Positions 1 to 6,058 of a DNA stretch of 12,158 nucleotides are shown in pieces (position 1 is the stretch's first letter; the number at the start of each line of letters is the position of its first letter). The position numbers were made by a program, and so were the translations under genes. A model generated the notes under the pieces. The model did not search any database. It was given only the letters and a program-made list of their open reading frames with translations, and was not told the origin of the DNA. The DNA comes from Actinomycetota bacterium (lineage in GTDB: Bacteria > Actinomycetota > UBA4738): the NCBI GenBank assembly GCA_005885015.1, contig VAYG01000033.1:499-12656 (forward strand), read 5' to 3'.

Positions 1-1
1 A

Positions 2-355
2 GAGCGCGCGAGCAAGAACAGAGCGGAGGGGGAACGCGACGTGCTCGCGGCCATCGCTGCGATGAAGAACCCGGATCGCGCAATGGCCAATCGGCTCCAT
101 GCGATCATCGAAGCGACCGCCCCGGCCCTCTGGCCGAAGACCTGGTACGGGATGCCTGCGTATGCCAAGGACGGCAAGGTCGTCTGCTTCTTCAAGAGCG
201 CGGAGAAGTTCAACTCGAGGTACGCCACGATCGGCTTCGAGGAAGCGGCGAACCTCGACGAGGGCGCCATGTGGCCGACATCCTTCGCGCTGAAGGAGTT
301 GACCGCCGCCGACGAGAAACGGATCGCCGCGCTCGTGAAGAAAGCGGTGAGCTAA
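2..355 (+). CDS. DUF1801 family protein (YdhG-like), 5' end outside window
   Basis: The reading frame is open to the left edge, so the true start is probably upstream. The first in-window start candidate (GTG at 41) would remove a basic, family-like lead-in, and the preceding residues (ERASKNRAEGERDVLAAI) read as real protein. The hallmark of the DUF1801 fold follows: an AxxLxPKTWYGMPAYAKDGKVV-like stretch around 130-185, then an FNSRYATIGF segment and a C-terminal helix ending in LVKKAVS. Members are small soluble cytoplasmic proteins of about 110-150 residues, so only the N-terminus is missing. Biochemical function is not established for most members; some are called iron-chaperone-like on weak grounds. 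It is not obviously linked to the signalling genes. The family call is confident, the function unknown. Confidence 0.8.
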   Translation, partial: ERASKNRAEGERDVLAAIAAMKNPDRAMANRLHAIIEATAPALWPKTWYGMPAYAKDGKVVCFFKSAEKFNSRYATIGFEEAANLDEGAMWPTSFALKELTAADEKRIAALVKKAVS

Positions 356-397
356 GACTGAACATCGGGCCTATTCCATCCCCGATAGGATGACGCG

Positions 398-781
398 ATG
401 CGCATCAATCATCAGGTCGTGGTGTTCGATGCCGCGGACCTCGCGGCCGAGAGCAGTTTCTGGGCGGAGGTGCTCGGCGGCACGGTCGATGCCGAGGATG
501 ACTGGCACATGGTGATCGTCGAAGGTGCACCGCGGGTCGGGGTTCAGCTTGCGCCCAACCACGTCCCGCCCGACTGGCCCGACGGAACACCGCCGCAACA
601 GATCCACATCGACCTGTGGGTCGAGGACTTCGGGGCCGCCCACGATCGTGTCATGTCGCTCGGTGCCAAGGTGCTGAAGCCGGCAGATGACGTCGATTCC
701 GTCGACAACTTTCAGGTCTACGCGGACCCTGCCGGGCATCCGTTCTGCCTGTGCTGGGTTCAACGACGGGAGGAGGGGTAG
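398..781 (+). CDS. VOC-fold (glyoxalase-like) protein
   Basis: A 127-residue protein starting at ATG 398, with an AGGA ribosome-binding site at 387-390. It shows the two beta-alpha-beta-beta-beta halves of the vicinal oxygen chelate fold: an N-terminal NHQVVVFDAADLAAESSFWAEVLG segment (first helix after a strand) and a C-terminal half beginning QIHIDLWVEDFGAAHDRV, ending in VYADPAGHPFCLCW, the usual closing strand of the Glyoxalase-like (Glyoxalase_6 type) group. Such proteins are small cytoplasmic dimers, some metal-dependent and some binding drugs or metabolites; substrate cannot be read here. His70 in the second half is a plausible metal-ligand position, but the full set of ligands is not clear. 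The gene ends in TAG and is followed in the same frame by the cupredoxin remnant. Confidence 0.82.
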   Translation: MRINHQVVVFDAADLAAESSFWAEVLGGTVDAEDDWHMVIVEGAPRVGVQLAPNHVPPDWPDGTPPQQIHIDLWVEDFGAAHDRVMSLGAKVLKPADDVDSVDNFQVYADPAGHPFCLCWVQRREEG

Positions 782-1003
782 GCCGATCCGCGCCGTCCGC
801 TCCGCCCAGGACTGACGTGCCTGGACCACGACATGGTCATCACGGACTCCAGAGGCAACATCCTGGCGCACAGTGAACGGGTGAAGCCCGGCCACGACCA
901 CGTGTTCACCCTCGACGAGGTGCCCGCCGGCAACTACCGCTTCTACTGCAGCAACGGGGGCCACGCCGCAGCCGGGATGACCGGCGCCCTAACCGTGACG
1001 TAG
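782..1003 (+). pseudogene. Cupredoxin (plastocyanin/azurin-like) C-terminal remnant
   Basis: From about 812 to the TAG at 1001-1003 the frame encodes the end of a blue-copper domain: LDHDMVITD, then VKPGHDHVFTL, VPAGNYRFYC and GHAAAGMTGALTV. The Cys-x4-His-x4-Met spacing (YCSNGGHAAAGM) is the type 1 copper loop, and the His of LDHDM would be the first copper ligand. The only ATG (833) lies after that His, so a protein started there (56 residues) would lack a ligand, the first strands and any signal peptide. The codons upstream are low-complexity Arg/Pro and meet the VOC stop at 779-781 in the same frame. I infer a decayed copy that lost its 5' half, possibly by a deletion that joined it to the VOC gene. 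An intact upstream start is not visible. Confidence 0.7.
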
Positions 1004-1072
1004 GTCTTCGTCCCGACCATTCCGAGCCATTGTCTAGTCTGGGCCGGCGGTGTTGTCGCTTGGAGGGCGGTT

Positions 1073-1642
1073 GTGGTGGTCGAGCGAGCTGTCAAGACGA
1101 TCGTACTCGTCGAGGGGGTCAGCGACCAGCGTGCGGTCGAGGCGCTGGCCTCGCGACGAGGGCGGCACTTCGATGCAGAGGGGATCGCCGTCGTGGCCAT
1201 GGGCGGCGCCAAGAACGTCGGCAGTTACCTGGATCGTTTCGGCCCACGGGGGCTCGGCCTCGGACTGGCCGGCCTGTACGACGCGGCGGAGGAGAATGAC
1301 TTCAGGCGGGGGCTGGAGCGGGCGGGGCTCGGATCCGGTCTCAGCCGCGCCGGCATGGAACGGCTCGGCTTCTATGTGTGCGTCGAGGACCTCGAGGACG
1401 AACTGATCCGCGCGCTCGGCGTGCCCGCCGTGGAACGGGTCGCCGCGGCGCAGGGAGATCTGGGGTCCTTCCGCACGCTCCAGAAGCAGCCGGCCTGGCT
1501 CGGGCGGCCTCCGGAGGAGCAGCTCCGGCGCTTCATGGGCAGCGGAGGCAGCCGGAAGATCCGGTACGCCCGGCTCCTCGTCGACGCCCTCGACCTCAGG
1601 AAGGTCCCGAGACCCTTGGATCGTCTGCTCGATCACGTTTGA
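1073..1642 (+). CDS. Stand-alone TOPRIM-domain protein (OLD-type)
   Basis: A 189-residue protein from GTG 1073 (GGAGG at 1062-1066; GTG 1076 is an equally spaced alternative). The start TIVLVEGVSDQRAVEAL is TOPRIM motif 1, with Glu14 as the catalytic Glu. The strand IAVVAMGGAKNVGSYL follows, then GLAGLYDAAEE around 65-73 in the place of the DxD motif, and VCVEDLEDELIRALG at 102-116 as a further acidic segment. The C-terminal part (QKQPAWLG, FMGSGGSRKIRYA, VPRPLDRLL) matches the OLD-like TOPRIM proteins in actinobacteria annotated as nucleotidyl transferase/hydrolase domains. OLD nucleases carry an N-terminal ABC ATPase; none is fused or adjacent here. A metal-dependent nuclease or nucleic-acid role is a family inference. 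A 131-base gap separates it from the stress operon, so cotranscription is uncertain. Confidence 0.75.
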   Translation: MVVERAVKTIVLVEGVSDQRAVEALASRRGRHFDAEGIAVVAMGGAKNVGSYLDRFGPRGLGLGLAGLYDAAEENDFRRGLERAGLGSGLSRAGMERLGFYVCVEDLEDELIRALGVPAVERVAAAQGDLGSFRTLQKQPAWLGRPPEEQLRRFMGSGGSRKIRYARLLVDALDLRKVPRPLDRLLDHV

Positions 1643-1773
1643 CGAGGGCGGGGGACCTCGGCCGGCAGGCCGTCCCGTTGGCGGGGCGTCCCTCCTTCGC
1701 CGTACACTTTCGCCAGCAGGACACGCTTGCCCTGCTGCTGGACGGGGCGCCCCGACAACCAAGGAGAGAAGGC
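1643..1773 (+). promoter_or_regulatory. Leader of the rsb operon: weak promoter candidate, hairpin, RBS
   Basis: This gap precedes the RsbR-like gene. TACACT (1703-1708) is the best -10-like hexamer, with TTGGCG (1678-1683) 19 bases upstream, a loose housekeeping-type pair. Downstream is an inverted repeat, CAGCAGG (1714-1720) and CCTGCTG (1731-1737), with a 10-base loop, and the palindrome CGGGGCGCCCCG (1743-1754). There is no T-run, so neither is a standard terminator. A strong ribosome-binding site, AAGGAGAG (1761-1768), fixes ATG 1774. No clear SigB-type GTTT/GGGTA pair was found. Promoter placement is tentative. Confidence 0.3.
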
Positions 1774-2676
1774 ATGGCGCAATCCGACGCCCCGGTCACA
1801 TCCCTCGCCCAGGCGCCTGAGATCGACTTCTCGCTGCTCAGGGAGCTGGTCGCCCACCTCCGTGAACGACGAGCCCACCTCCGGGAGGAATGGGTCCGGC
1901 GGATCACGGAGGCCCAACTGCTCGCGGCGATGACCTCGGACGAGATCTTCTCCGAAGTGACCGCCGTCTATGACAACTACGTCGACGCGCTGGAAACGGG
2001 AAGCGTGGAGACACTCCAGGCGTATGCTCGCGATCTGTCGGAGCGGATCATCCCCCGGGGTGTCGAGACGCACGAGGTTCTCGGGATCGTGTTGCTCCTC
2101 CGCGACGTGCTGGCCCGGTCGTTGTTCGAGAAATATCAGGCGGATCCCGACCTGCTGAACCGGATCCTCGACGCGTACGAGCCAGCCGCCAACCGGATCG
2201 CGGTGACGGTCGGCGTGAGCTTCGTCGAGGAGCGGGAGCGGGTCATCCGGCAGCAACAGGAAGCGATCCGCGAGCTGTCCACCCCGGTGCTCCAGGTCCG
2301 GGAGCGACTGCTCATCCTTCCCATCATCGGCGTCCTCGATTCGCTGCGGGCCCGGCAGCTGACCGAACAGCTGCTCACGGCGATCCGCCGGAATCGCGCA
2401 CGCGTGGTCGTCATCGACATCACCGGCGTCCCGGCCATCGACCTCACGGTGGCGAACCATCTACTCCAGACGGTCAAGGCCTGCGGGCTCATGGGCGCCG
2501 ACGTCATCGTCACGGGTCTCTCCTCGGAGATCGCCCAGACGCTGGTGACCCTCGGGGTTGAGCTCGGCAGCATCAGGACCACCGGTGACCTACAAGGTGG
2601 GATCGAGGAAGCGGAGCGACTGCTGGCCTATGAGGTGATCCGGGCTGGGGAGCCGGAGCGCAACCCCGAGCGATAG
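1774..2676 (+). CDS. RsbR-like stressosome scaffold (RsbT co-antagonist), STAS domain
   Basis: A 300-residue protein. Residues about 16-165 form an all-helical input domain of the RsbRD N-terminal type (LREEWVRRI, SLFEKYQADPDLLNRILDAY), ending in a linker helix FVEERERVIRQQQEAI. Residues 170-288 are a STAS domain with the RsbR hallmarks LSTPVLQVRERLLILPIIG, VVVIDITGVPAIDLTVANHL and GLSSEIAQTLVTLGVEL. RsbR paralogues co-assemble with RsbS into the stressosome that holds RsbT; RsbT phosphorylates the STAS domain. The usual Ser/Thr directly after the Asp of the first site is Leu224 here (D223-L224-T225), while Thr256 in IAQT is kept near the second known site. The start is set by AAGGAGAG 6 bases upstream of ATG 1774; the same frame is open further upstream but overlaps the TOPRIM gene and lacks protein-like sequence. 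It begins the operon. Confidence 0.88.
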   Translation: MAQSDAPVTSLAQAPEIDFSLLRELVAHLRERRAHLREEWVRRITEAQLLAAMTSDEIFSEVTAVYDNYVDALETGSVETLQAYARDLSERIIPRGVETHEVLGIVLLLRDVLARSLFEKYQADPDLLNRILDAYEPAANRIAVTVGVSFVEERERVIRQQQEAIRELSTPVLQVRERLLILPIIGVLDSLRARQLTEQLLTAIRRNRARVVVIDITGVPAIDLTVANHLLQTVKACGLMGADVIVTGLSSEIAQTLVTLGVELGSIRTTGDLQGGIEEAERLLAYEVIRAGEPERNPER

Positions 2677-2688
2677 GGGCATCCGCCG

Positions 2689-3060
2689 ATGCCTGCCTCC
2701 ATCCTGAAGCAGGGCGCGTACCTGATCGCCAGCATCCAGTCTGCCCTCACCGACGCCGAGGTGATCCAGCTCCAGGATGACCTGGTCGAGCAGGTCGGGA
2801 AGTTCCGGTCGCGCGGGGTGATCCTCGACGTCAGCGGGCTGGACGTGATCGACTCGTTCGGTTCCAGGACCCTCCACAGCATCGCGGTTACCACGAAGCT
2901 CCGGGGAGCCGACTCGGTCATCGTGGGGATCAGGCCAGACGTCGCGTTCGCCATCGTGCAGCTCGGACTGGGCCTCGAGGGGGTCCACACCGCGCTCGAC
3001 CTCGAGGAAGGGTTGGCCTTCCTCAACCGGATGGGGGAGGGCGGGCGCCGTGGAGGATGA
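2689..3060 (+). CDS. rsbS: RsbS-like STAS scaffold protein (RsbT antagonist)
   Basis: A 123-residue single STAS domain protein starting at ATG 2689, 12 bases after the RsbR-like stop, with AGGGGC at 2675-2680 as ribosome-binding site. The sequence opens with ILKQGAYLIASIQSALTDAEV, typical of RsbS, and carries GVILDVSGLDVIDSFGSRTL. Ser56 in DSF matches the residue that RsbT phosphorylates (Ser59 in Bacillus subtilis RsbS). GIRPDVAFAIVQLGLGL and HTALDLEEGLAFL complete the fold. RsbS forms the stressosome core with RsbR and sequesters RsbT; phosphorylation releases it. Both the phospho-Ser and the fold look intact, in contrast to the RsbR-like neighbour. The 3' end overlaps rsbT by 11 bases, which suggests translational coupling and balanced amounts. 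Confidence 0.92.
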   Translation: MPASILKQGAYLIASIQSALTDAEVIQLQDDLVEQVGKFRSRGVILDVSGLDVIDSFGSRTLHSIAVTTKLRGADSVIVGIRPDVAFAIVQLGLGLEGVHTALDLEEGLAFLNRMGEGGRRGG

Positions 3061-3460
3061 GGGCCGGATCCGGATCGCGGCCGACGCGGACCTGGTGCTC
3101 GCACGGCAGAAGGGCCGCCGGCTGGCCGCAGCGATGGGGTTCTCCGGTACGGACGCAACCCTGATCGCCACGGCGATCTCGGAGCTCGCCCGAAACATCC
3201 TGGCCTACGCTGGGGTGGGAGAGATCGAGCTGGCCCGGATCCACGAGAACAGCAGGGACGGCATCGTGGTGGTGGCCCTCGACTCGGGCCCGGGGATCGC
3301 CGATCTCGAAGCAGCCATGCAGGAGGGATTCAGCACGGCGGGCGGCCTCGGGATGGGTCTGCCCGGTGCCCGGCGACTGGTGGACGAGTTCGACATCGTC
3401 TCCGAGGTGGGAAAGGGGACCACGGTGACCCTGAGGAAGTGGCGAGCCTTTGCCGCATGA
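3050..3460 (+). CDS. rsbT: RsbT-like serine/threonine switch kinase
   Basis: A 136-residue GHKL-type ATPase starting at GTG 3050, with GGAGG at 3036-3040 inside rsbS. The order is: N-box ISELARNILAYA (43-54, Asn49 for Mg), G1 box DSGPGI (78-83), G2 box GGLGMGLPGARRL (98-110) and the closing GKGTTVTLRKW. This is the canonical RsbT layout and length. RsbT phosphorylates Ser/Thr in the STAS domains of RsbR and RsbS, leaves the stressosome and activates the RsbU phosphatase by direct binding. All nucleotide-binding motifs are intact. Its 3' end overlaps rsbX by 11 bases, the same overlap as at its 5' end. An anti-sigma kinase of the RsbW type is less likely, because of the neighbours and the short RsbT-type N-terminus. 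Confidence 0.93.
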   Translation: MEDEGRIRIAADADLVLARQKGRRLAAAMGFSGTDATLIATAISELARNILAYAGVGEIELARIHENSRDGIVVVALDSGPGIADLEAAMQEGFSTAGGLGMGLPGARRLVDEFDIVSEVGKGTTVTLRKWRAFAA

Positions 3461-4064
3461 GCGAGCTCTCCTCGAATGGGGCGTCGCCGCCTGGACCCTG
3501 GCCGGGCAGGGGGAGTCGGGAGACCTGGCGGTGGTCGTCTCGTTCCCCGACGGCATGCTTGCGGCCGTGGTGGACGGACTGGGTCACGGTCCCGAGGCGG
3601 CCCGGGCCGCACGGGCCGCCGCTCGGGTGCTCCGGAAATTCCCCGGCGAACGTGCAGACCGGCTGGTCGAGCGGGCCCACGACCTCCTCAAGGAAACGCG
3701 GGGCGTGGTGATGACCCTCGCCCACTTCAACGGCACGGACGACACCCTGACCTGGATGGGCGTGGGCAACGTGCAGGCCCTGCTGGCTTCATCCGCGGGC
3801 CGGGGAGACGGTGGTCACAGAACGCTAGCCCCGCAGGGCGGGATCGTCGGGTATCGGCTCCCGAAGCTCAGTCCGGCGTCGATTCCCATCGCCCCGGGCG
3901 ACGTCCTGATCGCCGTCACCGACGGCGTCCGGAGCGACTTCGATCAACCGTCGGATCTCTCCCGCTCCCCGAAGGAACTGGCCGGGCAGATCCTGGAGGC
4001 CGGGAAGAAGGGAACCGACGACGCGCTCGTGCTTGTGGCCCGTTATCTGGGGAACCGGGGATGA
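3450..4064 (+). CDS. rsbX: RsbX-like PP2C-type phosphatase (stressosome reset)
   Basis: A 204-residue single-domain SpoIIE/PP2C phosphatase. TTG 3450 is the only start in this frame after stops at 3426 and 3432, with GAGGAAG about 12 bases upstream; the nearby ATG at 3457 belongs to another frame. Metal-site motifs are present: GQGESGDLAVV (Asp25), AVVDGLGHG (Asp42), GVGNVQALL, VTDGV (Asp158) and GTDDALVLVARY (Asp190, Asp191). The lack of an N-terminal sensor domain and the position after rsbT match RsbX, which dephosphorylates RsbR and RsbS and returns the stressosome to its resting state. The gene overlaps rsbT by 11 bases and its TGA overlaps the next ATG (ATGA at 4061-4064). Direct dephosphorylation of an RsbV-like partner is an alternative that I consider less likely. 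Confidence 0.88.
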   Translation: MPHERALLEWGVAAWTLAGQGESGDLAVVVSFPDGMLAAVVDGLGHGPEAARAARAAARVLRKFPGERADRLVERAHDLLKETRGVVMTLAHFNGTDDTLTWMGVGNVQALLASSAGRGDGGHRTLAPQGGIVGYRLPKLSPASIPIAPGDVLIAVTDGVRSDFDQPSDLSRSPKELAGQILEAGKKGTDDALVLVARYLGNRG

Positions 4065-4148
4065 GCACCGAACAGACGCTCGTCGAGGACACCTACGCGG
4101 TCACCTTCGCGGAGTACGTCGACGTGGGAGGAGAGGCAACAGCTGAGC

Positions 4149-4574
4149 GTGCTCGAGCTAGGCGGCATCCATCACCGAGCGCTGGCCCTGGCACTGCGCC
4201 ATCGTGCCGATCCTGCGGAGGTCGAAGCGGTTACCCGATCGGCGGCCGAGTTCTTCCTGGAGGCCCTGTCCGCGTTCGAGATGGTCCAGCGGGGGTTCTG
4301 GGAGGCCACCGAGAGGGCCCGGCTGGAGAAGAATCATGCCGAGCAGCTGCGGCAACTGGCCGAGGCCTCCCTCGCCCTCAACGCGACGCTCTCGCTCCAG
4401 GAGGTCCTCCAGGTCCTCGCGGACCGGTCGCGAGCCATCATCGGAGCCCGATTCAGCGTCGCGAGGGCCGCCGTCGCCTCCTGGCCGGAGATCGCCTCCG
4501 AGGCGACCTCGCCTCCCGATGAGGCGGCCCGGTGGCGGGCGTTCCTGGATCTGCCGGCGACGCGCATCCTGTAG
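4149..4574 (+). CDS. N-terminal fragment: RsbU N-domain, linker and half a GAF
   Basis: This is the longest open part of the 5' half of the RsbU-like gene, 141 residues from GTG 4149. It holds LELGGIHHRALALALRHRAD and EFFLEALSAFEMVQRGFWEA (helical RsbU N-terminal type, the surface that RsbT contacts in known RsbU), then a heptad-like linker EKNHAEQLRQLAEASLALN and the first part of a GAF domain (SLQEVLQVLADRSRAIIGARFSV). The GGAGGAG at 4127-4133 lies 15 bases before GTG 4149, too far for a good start, which supports translation having originally begun at ATG 4061. If translated alone it could still bind RsbT without acting as a phosphatase; that is speculation. Confidence 0.45.
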   Translation: MLELGGIHHRALALALRHRADPAEVEAVTRSAAEFFLEALSAFEMVQRGFWEATERARLEKNHAEQLRQLAEASLALNATLSLQEVLQVLADRSRAIIGARFSVARAAVASWPEIASEATSPPDEAARWRAFLDLPATRIL

Positions 4575-4649
4575 TGGCTCGGGAGCCCCTCGGATCTCGT
4601 CGTTCGGTTCGGGGAGCAGGAGCTCCGGGGCCTGCCCGGATGGGACGCG

Positions 4650-5555
4650 GTGGCCGGTGACATTCCCCCGACGAGAGATGGTCTGCTCGCGGCCCTGCTT
4701 ACCGATCGGGGTGGCCGGGCGATCGGAATCGTCCACCTCCTCGACAAGGTCGACGGCGAGTTCACGGATAACGACGAGTCTCTTCTGGCCCAGCTCGCCC
4801 AGATCGCCTCGGTTGCCATCGAGAACGCGCACCTGTACGAACGGGAGCGCCAGATCGCCGAGACCCTGCAGCGCAGTCTGCTCCCGGATCAGCTTCCGGA
4901 GATCCCCGGGGTCACGGTGGCAGCCCGGTACTTGCCGGGTGGCGTGGGGGTCCAGGTGGGAGGAGATTGGTACGACGTGATTCCGGTGGGCGAGGGCCGG
5001 GTCGGGGTCGCGGTGGGCGATGTGGTCGGGCGTGGGGCCACCGCGGCCGCCTTGATGGGGCAGGTGCGGACGGCCTTTCGAGCCTGCGCGCTGGCAGGTG
5101 ATCCGCCACAGGTGGTGGTCAATCGCTTGGATGCCCTGCTCCAAGCCATGGGCAGCGACCACTTTTCGACGATGGTCTATCTGATTCTGGATCCGGCGAC
5201 CGGGCAGCTGCAGATGGTTCGGGCGGGTCATCCGCCGCCCCTCGTGAGGGGGCCGGATGGACGGACCAGGTTCCTGAGAGCCGGGCATGGCGTGCCGTTG
5301 GGCGCCTTTCCCGGCATCACGCAGGAGGGCGCAACCGACAGACTGGAGCCCGGGTCGATCCTCGTGCTCTACACGGACGGGTTGGTGGAGTCGGGGCAAT
5401 GGATCGACGAAGGGTCGGAACAGCTAGAGCGGTCCCTGCGGGACATCGAGGGAACGGCGAAGGACCTCGATGCCGTCTGCCAGCGCCTCCTGTCCGAGAT
5501 GATCGGCGAGGAACCTGCGGACGACGTGGCCCTCCTGGTGCTGCGGTTGGGCTAG
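4650..5555 (+). CDS. C-terminal fragment: GAF end plus SpoIIE/PP2C phosphatase domain
   Basis: GTG 4650 is the first start codon in frame after the TAG at 4572, giving 301 residues. It begins inside the GAF domain (GLLAALLTDRGGRAIGIVHL, FTDNDESLLAQLAQIASVAI, ENAHLYERERQIAETLQRSL), followed by a complete SpoIIE-type phosphatase: LLPDQLPEIPGVTVAARYL, GGDWYDVI, GDVVGRGATAAALMGQVR, MVRAGHPPPLV, GVPLGAF, VLYTDGLVES and ADDVALLVLRLG. All aspartates expected for the two-metal site are visible, so the domain itself looks catalytic. Known RsbU enzymes dephosphorylate RsbV, freeing it to capture an anti-sigma factor. Without its N-domain this fragment should not respond to RsbT. GTG 4650 has no good ribosome-binding site. 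Its stop is 16 bases before the Nudix gene. Confidence 0.6.
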   Translation: MAGDIPPTRDGLLAALLTDRGGRAIGIVHLLDKVDGEFTDNDESLLAQLAQIASVAIENAHLYERERQIAETLQRSLLPDQLPEIPGVTVAARYLPGGVGVQVGGDWYDVIPVGEGRVGVAVGDVVGRGATAAALMGQVRTAFRACALAGDPPQVVVNRLDALLQAMGSDHFSTMVYLILDPATGQLQMVRAGHPPPLVRGPDGRTRFLRAGHGVPLGAFPGITQEGATDRLEPGSILVLYTDGLVESGQWIDEGSEQLERSLRDIEGTAKDLDAVCQRLLSEMIGEEPADDVALLVLRLG

Positions 5556-5571
5556 ATCGGGGAGGGAGTCA

Positions 5572-6036
5572 ATGAGCGCGGAGCTCGACTGTCTGGCCCA
5601 TTCACTGATCACCGACGTGGCAATGCTGTCCGAGGGTTCGGTCCTGCTGGTCCGATACAAGGACGTCGAGCAGTACGACGGGGAGACGGGCTGGTTTCTC
5701 CCCGACGACGAGATGCGCCGCCTGGAGCATCCGGGACGGGCCGCCCTACGGATCGCCGAGGAGCAGCTCGGGGTACGGCTGGAAGCCCCGAGGCTCGGGG
5801 TGATCGAGTCCTTCCAGGGGAACAACGGCACGTGGCACCTGTCGTTCCACTACGTGGCGGAGGTTCCCTCGCTTCCCGAGGTCTCCCCGTCCCCGATCGT
5901 CGAGGAAGCCCGGTGGTTCCCGCTGTCGAATCTGCCTCCTCGGTCGGACGTCGCCCACCATGGGTGGGCGTTGACGGTGCTCGAGAAGATCCTCTCGAAG
6001 AATGACGTGGCGACGATCGGCCCGCCGGAGGGCTAG
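5572..6036 (+). CDS. Nudix-fold protein with degenerate Nudix box
   Basis: A 154-residue protein from ATG 5572 with GGAGG at 5561-5565. The fold is recognisable: DVAMLSEGSVLLVRYKDV strand region, GWFLPDDEMRRLEHPGRAAL, RIAEEQLGV, a FHYVAEV strand and EEARWFPLSNLP. The consensus box GX5EX7REUXEEXGU is altered: LPGG is LPDD (45-46), the first catalytic Glu (RE) is Ile61, and the second Glu of the EE pair is Gln65; Glu64 and Gly67 remain. Two of three metal-ligand Glu residues of MutT are thus absent, so ordinary Nudix hydrolysis is doubtful. The rest of the protein is well formed, which argues against decay; a ligand-sensing role is possible. It is the last gene of the stress operon and converges with the kinase gene across only 22 bases. 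Confidence 0.8.
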   Translation: MSAELDCLAHSLITDVAMLSEGSVLLVRYKDVEQYDGETGWFLPDDEMRRLEHPGRAALRIAEEQLGVRLEAPRLGVIESFQGNNGTWHLSFHYVAEVPSLPEVSPSPIVEEARWFPLSNLPPRSDVAHHGWALTVLEKILSKNDVATIGPPEG

Positions 6037-6058
6037 TGGGCTCGAGTCAGACCCGACT

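Larger units (their letters stand above)
4061..5555 (+). pseudogene. RsbU-like GAF-PP2C phosphatase gene, frameshifted and with internal TAG
   Basis: Three reading segments add up to one ancestral gene. From ATG 4061 (ATGA overlap with rsbX) comes a stretch VTFAEYVDVGGEA typical of the RsbU N-terminal helical domain. Near 4133-4142 homology moves to another frame (QQLSVLELGGIHHRALAL), with the intervening helix of roughly ten residues missing. That frame covers the rest of the N-domain, a coiled linker, and a GAF domain, but TAG at 4572-4574 interrupts the GAF. Reading continues in the same frame (WLGSPSDLVVRFG) through the GAF end and a full PP2C domain to TAG 5553-5555. Readthrough is unlikely, since TAG ends neighbouring genes normally. 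As written, no single protein joins the RsbT-binding region to the phosphatase. It is either a pseudogene, a split pair, or an assembly error. Confidence 0.8.

Noticed and set aside
371..964. Minus-strand frame of 197 codons over the VOC gene and cupredoxin remnant
   Set aside because: Both plus-strand products show family motifs; the antisense protein shows none.
1378..1773. N-terminal extension of the RsbR-like protein by 132 codons
   Set aside because: The extension overlaps the TOPRIM gene out of frame, is Arg-rich and lacks a ribosome-binding site, while ATG 1774 has a strong one.
4572..4574. TAG read as pyrrolysine or by programmed readthrough
   Set aside because: TAG ends the VOC, RsbR-like, RsbU-like and Nudix genes normally, and no recoding signal is visible; a mutation or sequence error is simpler.
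4158..5399. Long open frame on the minus strand (413 codons) opposite the RsbU-like gene
   Set aside because: It is the antisense shadow of G/C-ending codons in the phosphatase gene; it has no domain signature, is rich in Arg/Pro/Gly and its plus-strand counterpart shows clear homology.
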